Assembly (NCBI RefSeq): GCF_023555415.1
Contig: NZ_JAKRYL010000002.1
Location: forward strand, 124,001-188,000
From: Halalkalibacter alkaliphilus
GTDB lineage: Bacteria; Bacillota; Bacilli; Bacillales; Bacillaceae_D
DNA length: 64,000 nucleotides
Reading direction: 5' to 3'
Below the pieces are notes generated by a model. That model was not told the DNA's origin. It worked only from the letters and a program-made list of their open reading frames with translations, and searched no databases. Shown one piece after another: positions 9,139 through 17,891 of the stretch; position 1 is the first letter of the stretch, and each line of letters opens with the position of its first letter. The translations under genes were made by a program, and so were the position numbers.

Positions 9139-9600
9139 ATGAAATGGCAAGCAACTGAAATGGATACATATTTACAAGCAAAAGAATACGTTGATACAGC
9201 GATCATTCCGCTAATACCGTTATCTTGGCAAAAAGAAGTAAAACAAACGGTAGCGATGGGCGAATTTATTTCAATTATCACAGGTGAAGTAGAAAAGCAA
9301 TTTCATGGCAGGGTTGTTCAATTCCCATCATTTGCTTATTTGAAATCAGAGAAGTTTGACAAACGTCTCGAGAGACTATCTGAGTGGCAAGAAGAATTGC
9401 GAGCGGGAGGAATCAACCATATTGTATTCTTGACTTCCGACGGTGAGTGGAAAACGGTCGAAGGAGAATTAGATGGGATGTTATTGTGGATGCCAACGAT
9501 TCCTCTTGAACATATGGATGTGACTTATAAGAAAGATGTTATTAGTGATCAAATGAAGCAACTTATTCCGATCTTAACGAATCAGTGGCAAAATAAGTAA
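9139..9600 (+). CDS. ypiF: DUF2487 family protein YpiF
   Basis: 153-residue soluble protein that always sits just before qcrA in Bacillus; identified by position and by conserved stretches such as WQKEVKQTVAMGEF and GRVVQFPSFAYL. Function unknown. ATG at 9139 is chosen because GGAAGGTG lies 7 bases upstream; the longer upstream frame starts with a Cys-rich stretch with no parallel in the family. It is followed by a 423-base gap containing a repeat and the qcr promoter. Confidence 0.88.
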   Translation: MKWQATEMDTYLQAKEYVDTAIIPLIPLSWQKEVKQTVAMGEFISIITGEVEKQFHGRVVQFPSFAYLKSEKFDKRLERLSEWQEELRAGGINHIVFLTSDGEWKTVEGELDGMLLWMPTIPLEHMDVTYKKDVISDQMKQLIPILTNQWQNK

Positions 9601-9660
9601 GCTGATTTCTTTCGTCTTTATGTAAACAATGGTTTGCTTTCAAAATCCGGTACGGAGGTG

Positions 9661-9800
9661 TCAATGGCTCCGGTCGCTACGCTTCTTGATAGGAAGAAAT
9701 CCACTCTTCTCAAGGTTTTTAAAAGATGTAGCAACTTTCGCACATTGCTTCAGGGTTATCCGAAAAGGTCAAAATTCACCTTTGGGATAACCTCTTTTTT
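9661..9800 (-). repeat. Dispersed composite repeat, copy D (degenerate, reverse orientation)
   Basis: Begins CAATGGCTCCG like copies B and C, keeps a decayed inner hairpin (CTTCTTGATAGG...), and CACATTGCTTC just before the GGGTTATCC hairpin at 9752. Thus the same module is joined to the other hairpin flavour than in copies A and B. Confidence 0.6.
9752..9800 (+). terminator. GGGTTATCC-family hairpin after ypiF
   Basis: GGGTTATCCgAAAAGGT (9753-9769) pairs with ACCTTTGGGATAACC (9778-9792) with a mismatch and a bulge, followed by TCTTTTTT. Same family as 14411, 32320, 48062 and 55663. Confidence 0.8.
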
Positions 9801-9820
9801 GATTTTTTTATAGACAAGTT

Positions 9821-9848
9821 TTGATAAAAAATCAGAATCTGTTATGAT
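9821..9848 (+). promoter_or_regulatory. Likely sigma-A promoter of the qcr operon
   Basis: TTGATA (9821-9826), 16-base spacer, TATGAT (9843-9848). A second, weaker set exists nearer the gene: TATAAT at 9959-9964 with TTGTAT 19 bases upstream. Confidence 0.55.
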
Positions 9849-9868
9849 AGTCAATGATGCTTTTCACA

Positions 9869-9953
9869 CATATGCCCATGAAATTATGCCGAATTTGTGC
9901 CAGAATGCGGAAAATGTTGCGAATTCATTCGTGTTGTATTATCATGGGTATGT
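9869..9953. promoter_or_regulatory. Separated inverted repeat upstream of qcrA
   Basis: ACATATGCCCATGA (9869-9882) and TCATGGGTATGT (9942-9953) are complementary over about 11 of 12 bases and lie 59 bases apart, downstream of the 9821 promoter. They could be a paired regulator site or the base of a long leader-RNA stem. Confidence 0.4.
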
Positions 9954-10023
9954 CCTAGTATAATATGTGCTTATTTTGTGCCCAATTTTGGGTTTACCTT
10001 ATTGTGTAAGGGGGGGAAAACAA

Positions 10024-10518
10024 GTGAGTGAAAAAGACCACAGAGTTTCACGGCGACAATTTTTAACATACACACTTACAGGTGTTGGTGGCTTTATGGC
10101 AGCAGGTATGTTAATGCCAATGGCTCGATTTGCGCTTGATCCTGCGCTAAAAGCTGGTGCGGAGTCAGACCTGATTTATGTATGTGATGTGGACGAACTA
10201 ACGGAAGAGCCACAAACGTTCAGATTCTCATTTGAACAAGTTGATGCATGGTATGAATCAGAAGTAACTCGTGAAGCATTCATCTACATTCGTGATAATT
10301 CGGTTACAGCTTTATCACCGACGTGTACGCATTTAGGTTGTACAGTAGCATATGGAACGCAAGAGCCGGATGAATTTTATTGTCCATGTCATTTCGGAAG
10401 GTTCGATAGAGATGGTATTAACGTTCCGGGTACACCTCCACAACGTCCGCTAGACGCTTATGATGTTGTAGTGGAAGATGGAAAAGTATACTTAGGTCAA
10501 ATTAATCAGCGAACATAA
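10024..10518 (+). CDS. qcrA: Menaquinol:cytochrome c reductase Rieske iron-sulfur subunit
   Basis: 164 residues. A twin-arginine type N-terminus (SRRQFL at residues 9-14) precedes a hydrophobic anchor, so the 2Fe-2S domain faces outside the membrane. Rieske boxes are CTHLGC (residues 101-106) and CPCHFG (120-125). It takes electrons from menaquinol in the b/c complex with QcrB and QcrC. The GTG at 10024 was chosen over the upstream ATG because it follows AAGGGGGGG and gives the family N-terminus. Thirteen bases separate it from qcrB. Confidence 0.97.
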   Translation: MSEKDHRVSRRQFLTYTLTGVGGFMAAGMLMPMARFALDPALKAGAESDLIYVCDVDELTEEPQTFRFSFEQVDAWYESEVTREAFIYIRDNSVTALSPTCTHLGCTVAYGTQEPDEFYCPCHFGRFDRDGINVPGTPPQRPLDAYDVVVEDGKVYLGQINQRT

Positions 10519-10533
10519 GGAGGGGCGTAATTG

Positions 10534-11205
10534 ATGCTTCAAAAAATTTACGACTACGTTGATGAGCGTCTCGATATTACGCCAATGTGGCGCGATATTG
10601 CCGATCATGAAGTACCAGAGCATGTTAACCCGGCTCACCACTTCTCTGCGTTCGTGTACTGTTTCGGAGGATTAACATTCTTTATTACAGTAATTCAGAT
10701 TTTATCTGGAATGTTTTTAACAATGTATTATGTACCAGATATTGTCAACGCTTATCAATCAGTAGCATACTTACAAAATGAAGTCGCTTTCGGTGTGATC
10801 GTTCGTGGTATGCACCACTGGGGCGCAAGTTTAGTTATTGTTATGATGTTTCTACACACATTGCGTGTCTTCTTTACGGGATCGTACAAGAAGCCTCGTG
10901 AATTAAACTGGGTAGTTGGTGTCCTTATTTTCTTTGTTATGCTTGCATTAGGAGTAACGGGTTACTTATTACCTTGGGATATGAAGGCATACTTCGCAAC
11001 AGCGGTTGTACTTCAAATTGCTGAAAGTGTACCGATTGTTGGTGGATTTACAAAAACGTTGCTTGCCGGCGGTGAAATTATTGGTGCTGCTACACTTGCT
11101 CGTTTCTTTGCAATCCACGTCTTCTTCTTACCAGCAGCATTGCTTGGTTTACTTGCGGCTCACTTCTATATGATCCGTAAACAAGGTATTTCTGGACCGT
11201 TGTAA
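10534..11205 (+). CDS. qcrB: Menaquinol:cytochrome c reductase cytochrome b subunit
   Basis: 223-residue cytochrome b6-type integral membrane protein with four transmembrane helices carrying the heme-ligand His pairs (HHWGASL... and HTLRVF regions in helix B, FAIHVFFLP in helix D). Very high similarity to Bacillus QcrB, for instance ERLDITPMWRDIADHEVPEH near the N-terminus. ATG at 10534 has AAGGAGGGG about 9 bases upstream. Middle gene of the qcrABC operon. Confidence 0.97.
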   Translation: MLQKIYDYVDERLDITPMWRDIADHEVPEHVNPAHHFSAFVYCFGGLTFFITVIQILSGMFLTMYYVPDIVNAYQSVAYLQNEVAFGVIVRGMHHWGASLVIVMMFLHTLRVFFTGSYKKPRELNWVVGVLIFFVMLALGVTGYLLPWDMKAYFATAVVLQIAESVPIVGGFTKTLLAGGEIIGAATLARFFAIHVFFLPAALLGLLAAHFYMIRKQGISGPL

Positions 11206-11262
11206 GATTTACTAACTTACTACTATGCTTAAAAAGCTAACAATTGAAAAGGAGGGAACGAG

Positions 11263-12045
11263 ATGGAACGTGGTAAAGGGATGAAGTTTGTCGGTGACTC
11301 TCGTGTCAAGGCAAACAATCGCAAACCCAATATTCCAAAGGATTACTCGGAATATCCAGGTAAGACAGAAGCGTTCTGGCCGAACTTCCTACTGAAAGAG
11401 TGGATGGTTGGTGCGGTATTTTTAATGGGTTACCTTCTCATTACGGTTGCTCACCCAGCACCGCTTGAGCGTATGGCTGACCCTACTGACGCTGGATATA
11501 TTCCATTACCTGACTGGTATTTCTTATTCTTGTATCAGTTACTTAAATATCAATATGCATCAGGTGACTTTAATGTCATCGGTACGATCGTAATGCCAGG
11601 ACTTGCATTTGGTGCACTTTTACTAGCTCCTTGGTTAGATACAGGAAAAGAGCGCCGTCCGTTTAGACGCCCAATTGCTTCAAGTATGATGATGCTTGGT
11701 TTCATTTCTATCTTCTACTTAACTTGGGAGTCAGTTGACCAACATGATTGGGAAGCTGCTGCTGAGCAAGGCGCAATCGTAGAAGAGGGCGACATCAATA
11801 CAGACGTAGAAGGTTATGCTATCTACTCTGCTCAAGCTTCATGTATTGGTTGTCATGGCGATACGATGACTGGTGGAGCTGGTGGTCCATCACTTTTAGA
11901 TACAGAAAAATCTGCTGAAGAAGTAATGGATGTTATTATTAACGGTATTGGTTCGATGCCTGCTGGATTATTTGAAGGTTCAGACGAGGAGCTTGAAATT
12001 CTCGCTGAATACATTGCAGCTCATGGTCAACCTGAAGATGAATAA
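11263..12045 (+). CDS. qcrC: Menaquinol:cytochrome c reductase subunit IV-cytochrome c fusion
   Basis: 260 residues. The N-terminal two thirds resemble subunit IV of b6f complexes with three hydrophobic helices (about residues 48-66, 107-124, 140-155). The C-terminal third is a cytochrome c domain with the covalent heme motif CIGCH at residues 194-198 and an axial Met in GSMPAG. This fusion is the normal arrangement in Bacillus. AAAAGGAGGG precedes the ATG. The C-terminal domain is notably acidic, in line with an exposed domain of an alkaliphile. Confidence 0.96.
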   Translation: MERGKGMKFVGDSRVKANNRKPNIPKDYSEYPGKTEAFWPNFLLKEWMVGAVFLMGYLLITVAHPAPLERMADPTDAGYIPLPDWYFLFLYQLLKYQYASGDFNVIGTIVMPGLAFGALLLAPWLDTGKERRPFRRPIASSMMMLGFISIFYLTWESVDQHDWEAAAEQGAIVEEGDINTDVEGYAIYSAQASCIGCHGDTMTGGAGGPSLLDTEKSAEEVMDVIINGIGSMPAGLFEGSDEELEILAEYIAAHGQPEDE

Positions 12046-12049
12046 AAGA

Positions 12050-12080
12050 AAAAGCTGACTGCTACAGTCAGCTTTTCTTA
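12050..12080 (+). terminator. Terminator after qcrC
   Basis: AAAAGCTGACTG, CTA loop... CAGTCAGCTTTT: a perfect 12-bp stem followed by CTTAT. It lies a few bases after the qcrC stop, so ypjA may depend on read-through. Confidence 0.85.
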
Positions 12081-12112
12081 TATCAAAATTTACATAAAAA
12101 GGTAGGAACGCT

Positions 12113-12712
12113 ATGGGAAAACAATTGCTTGAACGATTTGGTCAAAAATGGGTGATCATATTGTTGTTGCTTATCAATGTTCCTGGAACCATTTACGGCT
12201 ATATATGGTATCAGGGTCAATTAGCAATGACGCCATCACATTTTTTGTTATTTGTTCCTGATAGTCCAACGGCAAGTTTATTTTTTGTTTTTGTTTTATT
12301 GGCGTTTTTAATGGGAAGAAATTGGCCGATTATTGAAGCGTTAGCTGCAGTAACACTTATTAAATATGGTATTTGGGCGGTTGTTATGAATGTTGCTGCA
12401 GGATGGGCAGGGGATACGCTTGATTGGAAAAATTATATGTTGATTTTTTCTCATGCGGGGATGGCGTTACAAGCAGTATTATATGCCCCTTATTTTAGGA
12501 TCAAGCCACTTCACCTTGTTATCGCAGCCATATGGACACTACATAACGATATCATCGATTATGTCTTTATGATGCACCCATGGGTGTCAGCCCGGCTCAT
12601 GCCTGACATCGACTTGATTGGGTACTTTACCTTTTGGCTTAGTATCTTTTCCATTGCGGTTGTTTACTTACTAAGCGTCGGAAATAATCGATTAAAATTA
12701 GAAATTCAATGA
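12113..12712 (+). CDS. ypjA: DUF1405 membrane protein YpjA
   Basis: 199-residue integral membrane protein with about six hydrophobic segments (first WVIILLLLINVPGTIYGYI). It matches YpjA in position (directly after qcrC) and in the histidine-bearing segment ALQAVLYAPYF...TLHNDIIDY. Function unknown. TAGGAACG provides a modest ribosome binding site. Confidence 0.88.
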   Translation: MGKQLLERFGQKWVIILLLLINVPGTIYGYIWYQGQLAMTPSHFLLFVPDSPTASLFFVFVLLAFLMGRNWPIIEALAAVTLIKYGIWAVVMNVAAGWAGDTLDWKNYMLIFSHAGMALQAVLYAPYFRIKPLHLVIAAIWTLHNDIIDYVFMMHPWVSARLMPDIDLIGYFTFWLSIFSIAVVYLLSVGNNRLKLEIQ

Positions 12713-12786
12713 GGGTTTGTCTCTCTTTCTTGGTCTACTCTTGTCCATTCTTTCATAGGATGTTATGAGAAGAAGGAGGGACAAAC

Positions 12787-13575
12787 ATGCGTCAAGTAAT
12801 CATGGCAATGGTTGCCGCACTCGTTTTAAGTTTTCCAATGAGTATTGAAGCAGATGAATCGACATCGCTACATACATGGAAAGAGCTAAATCACACATCT
12901 GACCAAATCCTTCAGTTAGTCAAACGAGAACAATTTGAAGAAGCTAAGCAATTGTTGGATTATTTTTCAGTTACTTTCTTAGACGTTGATTTTCAACAGG
13001 AAGGAATAACAATGACTGCGTTACGAACAGTTACAGGTTCGTTTGAGGGAGCAGTTGAAGCTGTTACAGCTACAAATATGTCTATAGATCAAAGAATCTA
13101 TAAAGTAACAGCCTTTCGTCTAGCTGTTGATGCATTGTCCAGTGAGCACCATCCACTTTGGCTGCACACTGAAAAGTCGGTTATGCAATCGTTAGCTACT
13201 ATGAAAGAAACGGCTAAAGACGGAGATAACCAAGCTTATCAACATCGCTTCAATGAATTTTTACGTCATTACGATATGATTCGCCCAGCTTTATTCATAA
13301 ATATTGAACCGCAAGAGTTGCAAAGAATTGATTCTCAAATAACGTTTCTCGAACGTATGAGATCGGAAAGTCTAGATAAAGATAAGGTGGTCTCTCATAT
13401 TGAAGTAATGGAAGCGGAGTGGACGAATCTGTATAATAGAGTGAAAGAAGATAGTGCAGACCCGTCCCTATGGTGGGTTATGTTCACCATTGGCGGGATG
13501 ATTACAATGTCCCTATCATATGTAGGTTATAAAAAATACAAAGCAGAGAAACAAAAAGTTCGTGTGAAAGAATAA
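12787..13575 (+). CDS. ypjB: Sporulation protein YpjB
   Basis: 262 residues with a signal peptide (hydrophobic stretch MAMVAALVLSFPMSIEA), a mostly helical extracytoplasmic domain and a C-terminal membrane anchor (WWVMFTIGGMITMSLSYVGY) with a short basic tail. Gene order after ypjA identifies it as YpjB, which is annotated as a sporulation protein. AAGGAGGGAC precedes the ATG by 6 bases. I searched the 74-base gap upstream for a sporulation sigma motif and saw no convincing one. Confidence 0.87.
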   Translation: MRQVIMAMVAALVLSFPMSIEADESTSLHTWKELNHTSDQILQLVKREQFEEAKQLLDYFSVTFLDVDFQQEGITMTALRTVTGSFEGAVEAVTATNMSIDQRIYKVTAFRLAVDALSSEHHPLWLHTEKSVMQSLATMKETAKDGDNQAYQHRFNEFLRHYDMIRPALFINIEPQELQRIDSQITFLERMRSESLDKDKVVSHIEVMEAEWTNLYNRVKEDSADPSLWWVMFTIGGMITMSLSYVGYKKYKAEKQKVRVKE

Positions 13576-13631
13576 GGTTGTGACAAAATTGTGAGAACTG
13601 CTTGAAAACACTGTAATGATAGGGTTTTTGT

Positions 13632-13660
13632 TTGACTTTGTTTGATGTTCAATTTAAAAT
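13632..13660 (+). promoter_or_regulatory. Sigma-A promoter of yugP
   Basis: TTGACT (13632-13637), 17-base spacer, TAAAAT (13655-13660), 37 bases upstream of the start codon. Confidence 0.65.
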
Positions 13661-13696
13661 ATTAGATAAGATCTTACAACAGAGGTGGTACATTCG

Positions 13697-14374
13697 ATGG
13701 GTTTTATCGTTTATTTTATTCTTCTTCTCATAATCCCAATTTGGGCACAAATGAGAGTGAAGGGTGCGTACAAAAAGTACTCACAAGTTCATGCTTCTTC
13801 TGGTATGACAGGAGCGCAAGTCGCAAGAAAAATTTTGGATGATAACGGTTTATATGACGTTCGTGTAGAAGAAACAAAAGGGATGTTAACGGATCATTAT
13901 GACCCTCGTTCAAAAGTAGTGCGTTTATCTACTGATAACTATTTTGGAACATCAGTAGCAGGTGCGGCAGTAGCGGCTCACGAAGTCGGGCACGCAATTC
14001 AAGATGCAGAAAACTATGCGTTTTTACGTTTTCGTCACGCCCTCGTTCCTGTAGCTAGCTTTGGTTCAAATGCATCGTTCTTTTTAATTTTGGCAGGGAT
14101 CTTGTTAGGTGCTTCTAACTTTATTCTGCTAGGTATCTTTGCGATGGCTGCGGCTGTGTTATTCCAATTAGTTACTTTGCCAGTTGAATTCAATGCTTCC
14201 AGCCGCGCGATGGAACAAATTGTCTCAACCGGAGTAATTCGTAATGACGAAGAGCGTGATACACGTAAAGTATTAAATGCTGCAGCATTAACATATGTTG
14301 CCGGAGCTCTAGTAGCATTACTTGAACTTGTTCGATTCATCCTTATGTACATTGGTATGAATAATGATGATTAA
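13697..14374 (+). CDS. yugP: Membrane zinc metallopeptidase, YugP family
   Basis: 225-residue membrane protein with an N-terminal helix, a conserved soluble loop containing the zinc motif HEVGH (residues about 95-99), and further hydrophobic helices (FFLILAGILLGASNFILLGIF, ALVALLELVRFILMYIG). DUF2268/YugP-type peptidases have no established substrate. ATG at 13697 sits 8 bases after AGAGGTGG. In B. subtilis yugP is elsewhere on the chromosome, so its place between ypjB and ypjC is a local difference. Confidence 0.9.
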   Translation: MGFIVYFILLLIIPIWAQMRVKGAYKKYSQVHASSGMTGAQVARKILDDNGLYDVRVEETKGMLTDHYDPRSKVVRLSTDNYFGTSVAGAAVAAHEVGHAIQDAENYAFLRFRHALVPVASFGSNASFFLILAGILLGASNFILLGIFAMAAAVLFQLVTLPVEFNASSRAMEQIVSTGVIRNDEERDTRKVLNAAALTYVAGALVALLELVRFILMYIGMNNDD

Positions 14375-14406
14375 AAAGCTTGGAGCATGTGCTCCAAGCT
14401 TTTTTC
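14374..14406 (+). terminator. Terminator after yugP
   Basis: AAAAGCTTGGAGCA and TGCTCCAAGCTTTT form a perfect 14-bp stem around TG, followed by TTT. It starts at the last base of the stop codon. Confidence 0.9.
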
Positions 14407-14410
14407 TATA

Positions 14411-14455
14411 GGGGGTGTCTCAAAAGGTCTGTTTTGGACCTTTTGAGACACCCCC
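14411..14455. repeat. Dispersed hairpin repeat (GTGTCTCAAAAGGTC flavour)
   Basis: GGGGGTGTCTCAAAAGGTC and GACCTTTTGAGACACCCCC: a perfect 19-bp stem around a 7-base loop, lying between two convergent genes directly after the yugP terminator. It can end transcription from ypjC on the minus strand. Confidence 0.85.
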
Positions 14456-14484
14456 GCTCCGGACTTTTGCGCCAGCCCTTTTTT

Positions 14485-15357
14485 CTATAGATGTAGTGGT
14501 TTCTTATTTTCATCAAGTGTAAACCCTTCTCCAATGACGTCTTGTACATCATTAACTGTAACAAATGCATGTGGATCAATTCGTTCAACTAAGGTCTTCA
14601 AGCGAATTAGCTCGTTTCTGCCAACAACACAATAGAGAATCTCCTTGTCTGTCCCTGTGAAACTTCCTTTTCCTTTCAAGATCGTTGCCCCACGGTCCAT
14701 CTCATTCATTATCGCTTGGGCAATGTCTGGAACCTTATCAGATATAATATGGGAAGCTTTTGCAGAGTAAGCACCCTGTTGGATAAAATCAATCACTTTT
14801 GCTGCAACGAAAACAGCTAATAGTGTATACATGGCTTCACGATAATTTAAATAAATCAAAGACGTAGCAATAACGAGTGCGTCAAACATAAACATCGTTT
14901 TTCCCATGCTCCAGCCAATATATTTGAATCCTAATTTTGCAATAATATCAACTCCACCCGTCGTCCCTCCATACTTAAAAACAATACCAAGGCCAACACC
15001 GATAAAGACACCGGCAAATAAAGCGGCAAGTGTCATATCATCATGCAATGGGATGTTGATCAAAGTGTAACGTTGGAAGATTTCAAGAAAGATTGAAACA
15101 CCTACTGTTCCGATAATCGTATAAACAAAGGTTACCTTTCCAAGGATTTTCCAACCAATGAAAAAGAGAGGAATGTTCAGAACTAGGTTTGATATGGCTG
15201 GATTAACGAGAAACATAAAGTAGAGGATTAGTGTAATCCCGGTAAATCCACCATCAGCTAAATTGTTTTCCATATTAAAATAAACGAGACCAAAAGACAG
15301 GATAGATGAACCTAATAAAATAAAAAGTATATTTTTGATATGAACCTTATAAGTCAT
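14485..15357 (-). CDS. ypjC: YitT-family membrane protein with DUF2179 domain
   Basis: 290 residues: five or six hydrophobic segments in the first 200 residues, including the family motif GGTTGGVDI, then a soluble DUF2179 domain (about 205-285, beginning ASHIISDKVPDIAQAI). It corresponds to YpjC, which precedes ypjD in B. subtilis. Function unknown. TAAGGAGGAC is ideally placed before the ATG. It is transcribed against its neighbours and ends at the hairpin 14411-14455. Confidence 0.9.
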   Translation of the reverse strand: MTYKVHIKNILFILLGSSILSFGLVYFNMENNLADGGFTGITLILYFMFLVNPAISNLVLNIPLFFIGWKILGKVTFVYTIIGTVGVSIFLEIFQRYTLINIPLHDDMTLAALFAGVFIGVGLGIVFKYGGTTGGVDIIAKLGFKYIGWSMGKTMFMFDALVIATSLIYLNYREAMYTLLAVFVAAKVIDFIQQGAYSAKASHIISDKVPDIAQAIMNEMDRGATILKGKGSFTGTDKEILYCVVGRNELIRLKTLVERIDPHAFVTVNDVQDVIGEGFTLDENKKPLHL

Positions 15358-15528
15358 TTTGTCCTCCTTATGATAAAATACAATTGTTGGAGTAAGGTCT
15401 TCTTCTGTTTAGGGTGTCCCAAAGAGGTTACTGTTTTACATAATCGACATTTGCTGAAGGCAGCCGTCTCCGAACAATACGAATATTATATAAAAATTGG
15501 CATTTATCGGCAAATCATTGTTTTTTAT

Positions 15529-15557
15529 TTGTCAAATTGGGAACAATTCGCTAACAT
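15529..15557 (+). promoter_or_regulatory. Sigma-A promoter of the ypjD-birA operon
   Basis: TTGTCA (15529-15534), 17-base spacer, TAACAT (15552-15557), 29 bases before the ypjD start. The 15358-15528 region also holds a half copy of a hairpin arm (AGGGTGTCCCAAAGAGGT at 15411) without its partner. Confidence 0.6.
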
Positions 15558-15586
15558 GGATTGATAGGATGTGAGGTGAAGTCTAG

Positions 15587-15934
15587 TTGAATGAAAAGTC
15601 AATGAAGCAAATGCAAGACGAAGTTGATCAGTACATAGGGCAATTTAAAGAAGGATATTTTAGTCCTTTAGCTATGCTAGCTAGAATGAGTGAAGAAGTT
15701 GGGGAATTAGCAAGAGAAGTGAACCATTACTACGGAGAAAAACCGAAAAAGACAACGGAAGAAGACCGAACTATGGAACAAGAAATGGGGGATATTCTGT
15801 TCGTCTTAATCTGTTTTGCTAATTCATTACATATTGATTTAGAAGAAGCTTTTGATCTCGTAATGAATAAATTTGAATCACGTGATAAAGATCGTTGGAC
15901 AAGAATAGAAGAAGAAGGTGTTTCAAGTGAGTAA
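15587..15934 (+). CDS. ypjD: MazG-like nucleotide pyrophosphohydrolase YpjD
   Basis: 115-residue all-alpha NTP pyrophosphohydrolase. The metal-binding pattern is seen as [13 protein letters not shown] and [16 protein letters not shown] (EExxE...ExxD). Such enzymes clean non-canonical or excess nucleotides; the substrate here is not known. TTG start at 15587 is supported by GAGGTGAA 7 bases upstream; no other start is available without losing the first helix. It overlaps dapB by 8 bases. Confidence 0.92.
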   Translation: MNEKSMKQMQDEVDQYIGQFKEGYFSPLAMLARMSEEVGELAREVNHYYGEKPKKTTEEDRTMEQEMGDILFVLICFANSLHIDLEEAFDLVMNKFESRDKDRWTRIEEEGVSSE

Positions 15935-16727
15935 AGTTAAGATTGTCGTCGCGGGGCCGCGGGGGAACATGGGAAAAGAAGCAGTAAAAATGGTTACAAA
16001 TACAGAAGAATTTACACTTATTGCTGCTGTAGATTCAAAACACGATGGATTGAAGCTAAGCGAATTAGATGGGTTTCACGGGATTGATGTACCTATCTAC
16101 ACAGATATGCAGCAATGCTTTGAAGAAAATGAAATAGATGTCCTCATTGATTTAACTGCTCCTGCGTTTGGGAAAAAACATATGCAAATCGCTTTTGAAA
16201 ATGGTGTCCGCCCTGTAGTTGGAACAACAGGTTTTACAGAAGAGGACATAACTGAGCTTAGAACGACTGCTGAGGATAAGGGAATCGGTGCTATCATTGC
16301 ACCTAACTTTGCAATTGGCGCAATTTTAATGATGAAATTTTCACAAATGGCAGCAAAATATTTGCCAGATGTAGAAATCATAGAACGTCATCATGACCGT
16401 AAATTAGATGCTCCCTCAGGAACTGCTGTCAAAACAGCTCAACTTATTTCAGAAGCGAGGGAGCAAAAAGCTCAAGGTCATCCAGATGAAACAGAAGAAT
16501 TGGCTGGTGCACGCGGGGCAGATTTTGAGGGAATGAGAATTCATAGTGTCCGTTTGCCTGGACTTGTCGCTCATCAAGAAGTGATCTTTGGAGGTGTTGG
16601 TCAAACGTTAACCATTCGTCATGACTCCATTGACCGTGCATCATTTATGCCAGGGGTAAAATTAGCTGTTGATGCTGTCCTTCAAATTGATACGTTAGTC
16701 TATGGATTAGAACATATTATTGAATAA
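15927..16727 (+). CDS. dapB: 4-hydroxy-tetrahydrodipicolinate reductase
   Basis: NAD(P)H-dependent step of the diaminopimelate/lysine pathway, supplying cell wall and spore dipicolinate precursors. 266 residues: nucleotide-binding [13 protein letters not shown] at the N-terminus, GTTGFTEED, and the substrate motif [18 protein letters not shown] start at 15927 overlaps ypjD; GAAGAAGG lies 7-8 bases upstream. Second gene of a tightly packed operon. Confidence 0.96.
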   Translation: MSKVKIVVAGPRGNMGKEAVKMVTNTEEFTLIAAVDSKHDGLKLSELDGFHGIDVPIYTDMQQCFEENEIDVLIDLTAPAFGKKHMQIAFENGVRPVVGTTGFTEEDITELRTTAEDKGIGAIIAPNFAIGAILMMKFSQMAAKYLPDVEIIERHHDRKLDAPSGTAVKTAQLISEAREQKAQGHPDETEELAGARGADFEGMRIHSVRLPGLVAHQEVIFGGVGQTLTIRHDSIDRASFMPGVKLAVDAVLQIDTLVYGLEHIIE

Positions 16728-16759
16728 CAATCTAATTACGTAAAAGGGGAGAAATACGG

Positions 16760-17170
16760 ATGAGAATTGCACTTATAGCCCATGACAAGAAAAAAGAAGA
16801 AATGGTTCAATTTGCAACTGCATATGAGCATATTTTAGCTAAACATGAATTGTTTGGTACTGGCACAACGGGGACTCGTATTATGGAAGCAACTGAATTA
16901 TCTGTTACACGTTTTAAATCGGGGCCTCTTGGAGGAGACCAGCAAATAGGAGCTCTTGTAGCAGAGAATAAGTTTGATTTGATTTTGTTTTTCCGTGATC
17001 CATTAACAGCACAGCCCCATGAGCCAGATGTAACGGCTTTAATTCGTTTATGTGATGTTCGAAATGTTCCGCTTGCAACCAATATCGGTACAGCTGAAGT
17101 TCTTATTAAAGGTTTAGACCGTGGGGACTTTGCTTGGCGCGAAGCGGATAAGGATGAATATAATGGATAG
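16760..17170 (+). CDS. mgsA: Methylglyoxal synthase
   Basis: Converts dihydroxyacetone phosphate to methylglyoxal and phosphate, a bypass of lower glycolysis. 136 residues with [14 protein letters not shown] (phosphate binding), [11 protein letters not shown] (catalytic Asp) and [14 protein letters not shown]. Preceded by AAAGGGGAG. The 3' end overlaps bshB1 by 8 bases. The next two genes make bacillithiol, a thiol able to detoxify methylglyoxal, which makes the clustering sensible. Confidence 0.96.
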   Translation: MRIALIAHDKKKEEMVQFATAYEHILAKHELFGTGTTGTRIMEATELSVTRFKSGPLGGDQQIGALVAENKFDLILFFRDPLTAQPHEPDVTALIRLCDVRNVPLATNIGTAEVLIKGLDRGDFAWREADKDEYNG

Positions 17171-17891
17171 GTTAGATATTCTTGCCTTTGGTGCCCATCC
17201 CGATGATGTTGAAATCGGGATGGGTGCAACTTTAGCTAAATATGCAAGCGAGGGCTATCGTGTAGGTATTTGTGACTTAACAAAGGCCGAGTATTCATCA
17301 AATGGGACGGTTGAGCAAAGGCAAGAAGAGGCAAAGGCTGCAGGGAACATTTTAAACCTTACTAACCGCATACAACTTACTCTAAGCGATCGAGGTTTGA
17401 GAAACGTTACCGAAGACCAACTTTCCGATATTGTATCTGTCATCCGTAAGTATAGGCCGTCAATTGTGTTTACTCCTTATCATGTGGATCGCCATCCAGA
17501 CCATGGTGCCTGTACGGATATTGTAAAAGAGGCTGTCTTTAATGCGGGAATCAAGCGATATAAGTGTAAAGATAATAAATTAGATGCCTTTCGTCCTGAT
17601 GATGTGTTTTTTTATTTTATTAATGGATATGAGCACCCTGATTTTGTCGTAGATGTCTCTCAATTTTTCGAAACAAAAATGCAAGCGCTACAAGCATATA
17701 AAAGTCAATTTACCAAAACGTCCGATTCTGTAGAGACTCCGTTAACGAATGGATACATACCTGTTGTTGAAGCAAGAGACCGTTTATTCGGAAAAGAAGC
17801 TGGGGTTACTTATGCAGAAGGGTTTAAAACAACGAAACCGATAGTCATTTCGAACTTACTTGAAGGAAGGAACGGCATTTATGAGTCTTAA
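17163..17891 (+). CDS. bshB1: Bacillithiol biosynthesis deacetylase BshB1
   Basis: Zinc-dependent deacetylase removing acetyl from GlcNAc-malate, the second step of bacillithiol synthesis. 242 residues of the LmbE/PIG-L family with AHPDDVEIG near the N-terminus and HVDRHPDHG (zinc His) at about residue 105. ATG at 17163 fits AAGGATG 6 bases upstream; an ATG at 17154 has no site. Its end overlaps bshA by 11 bases. Confidence 0.95.
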   Translation: MDRLDILAFGAHPDDVEIGMGATLAKYASEGYRVGICDLTKAEYSSNGTVEQRQEEAKAAGNILNLTNRIQLTLSDRGLRNVTEDQLSDIVSVIRKYRPSIVFTPYHVDRHPDHGACTDIVKEAVFNAGIKRYKCKDNKLDAFRPDDVFFYFINGYEHPDFVVDVSQFFETKMQALQAYKSQFTKTSDSVETPLTNGYIPVVEARDRLFGKEAGVTYAEGFKTTKPIVISNLLEGRNGIYES

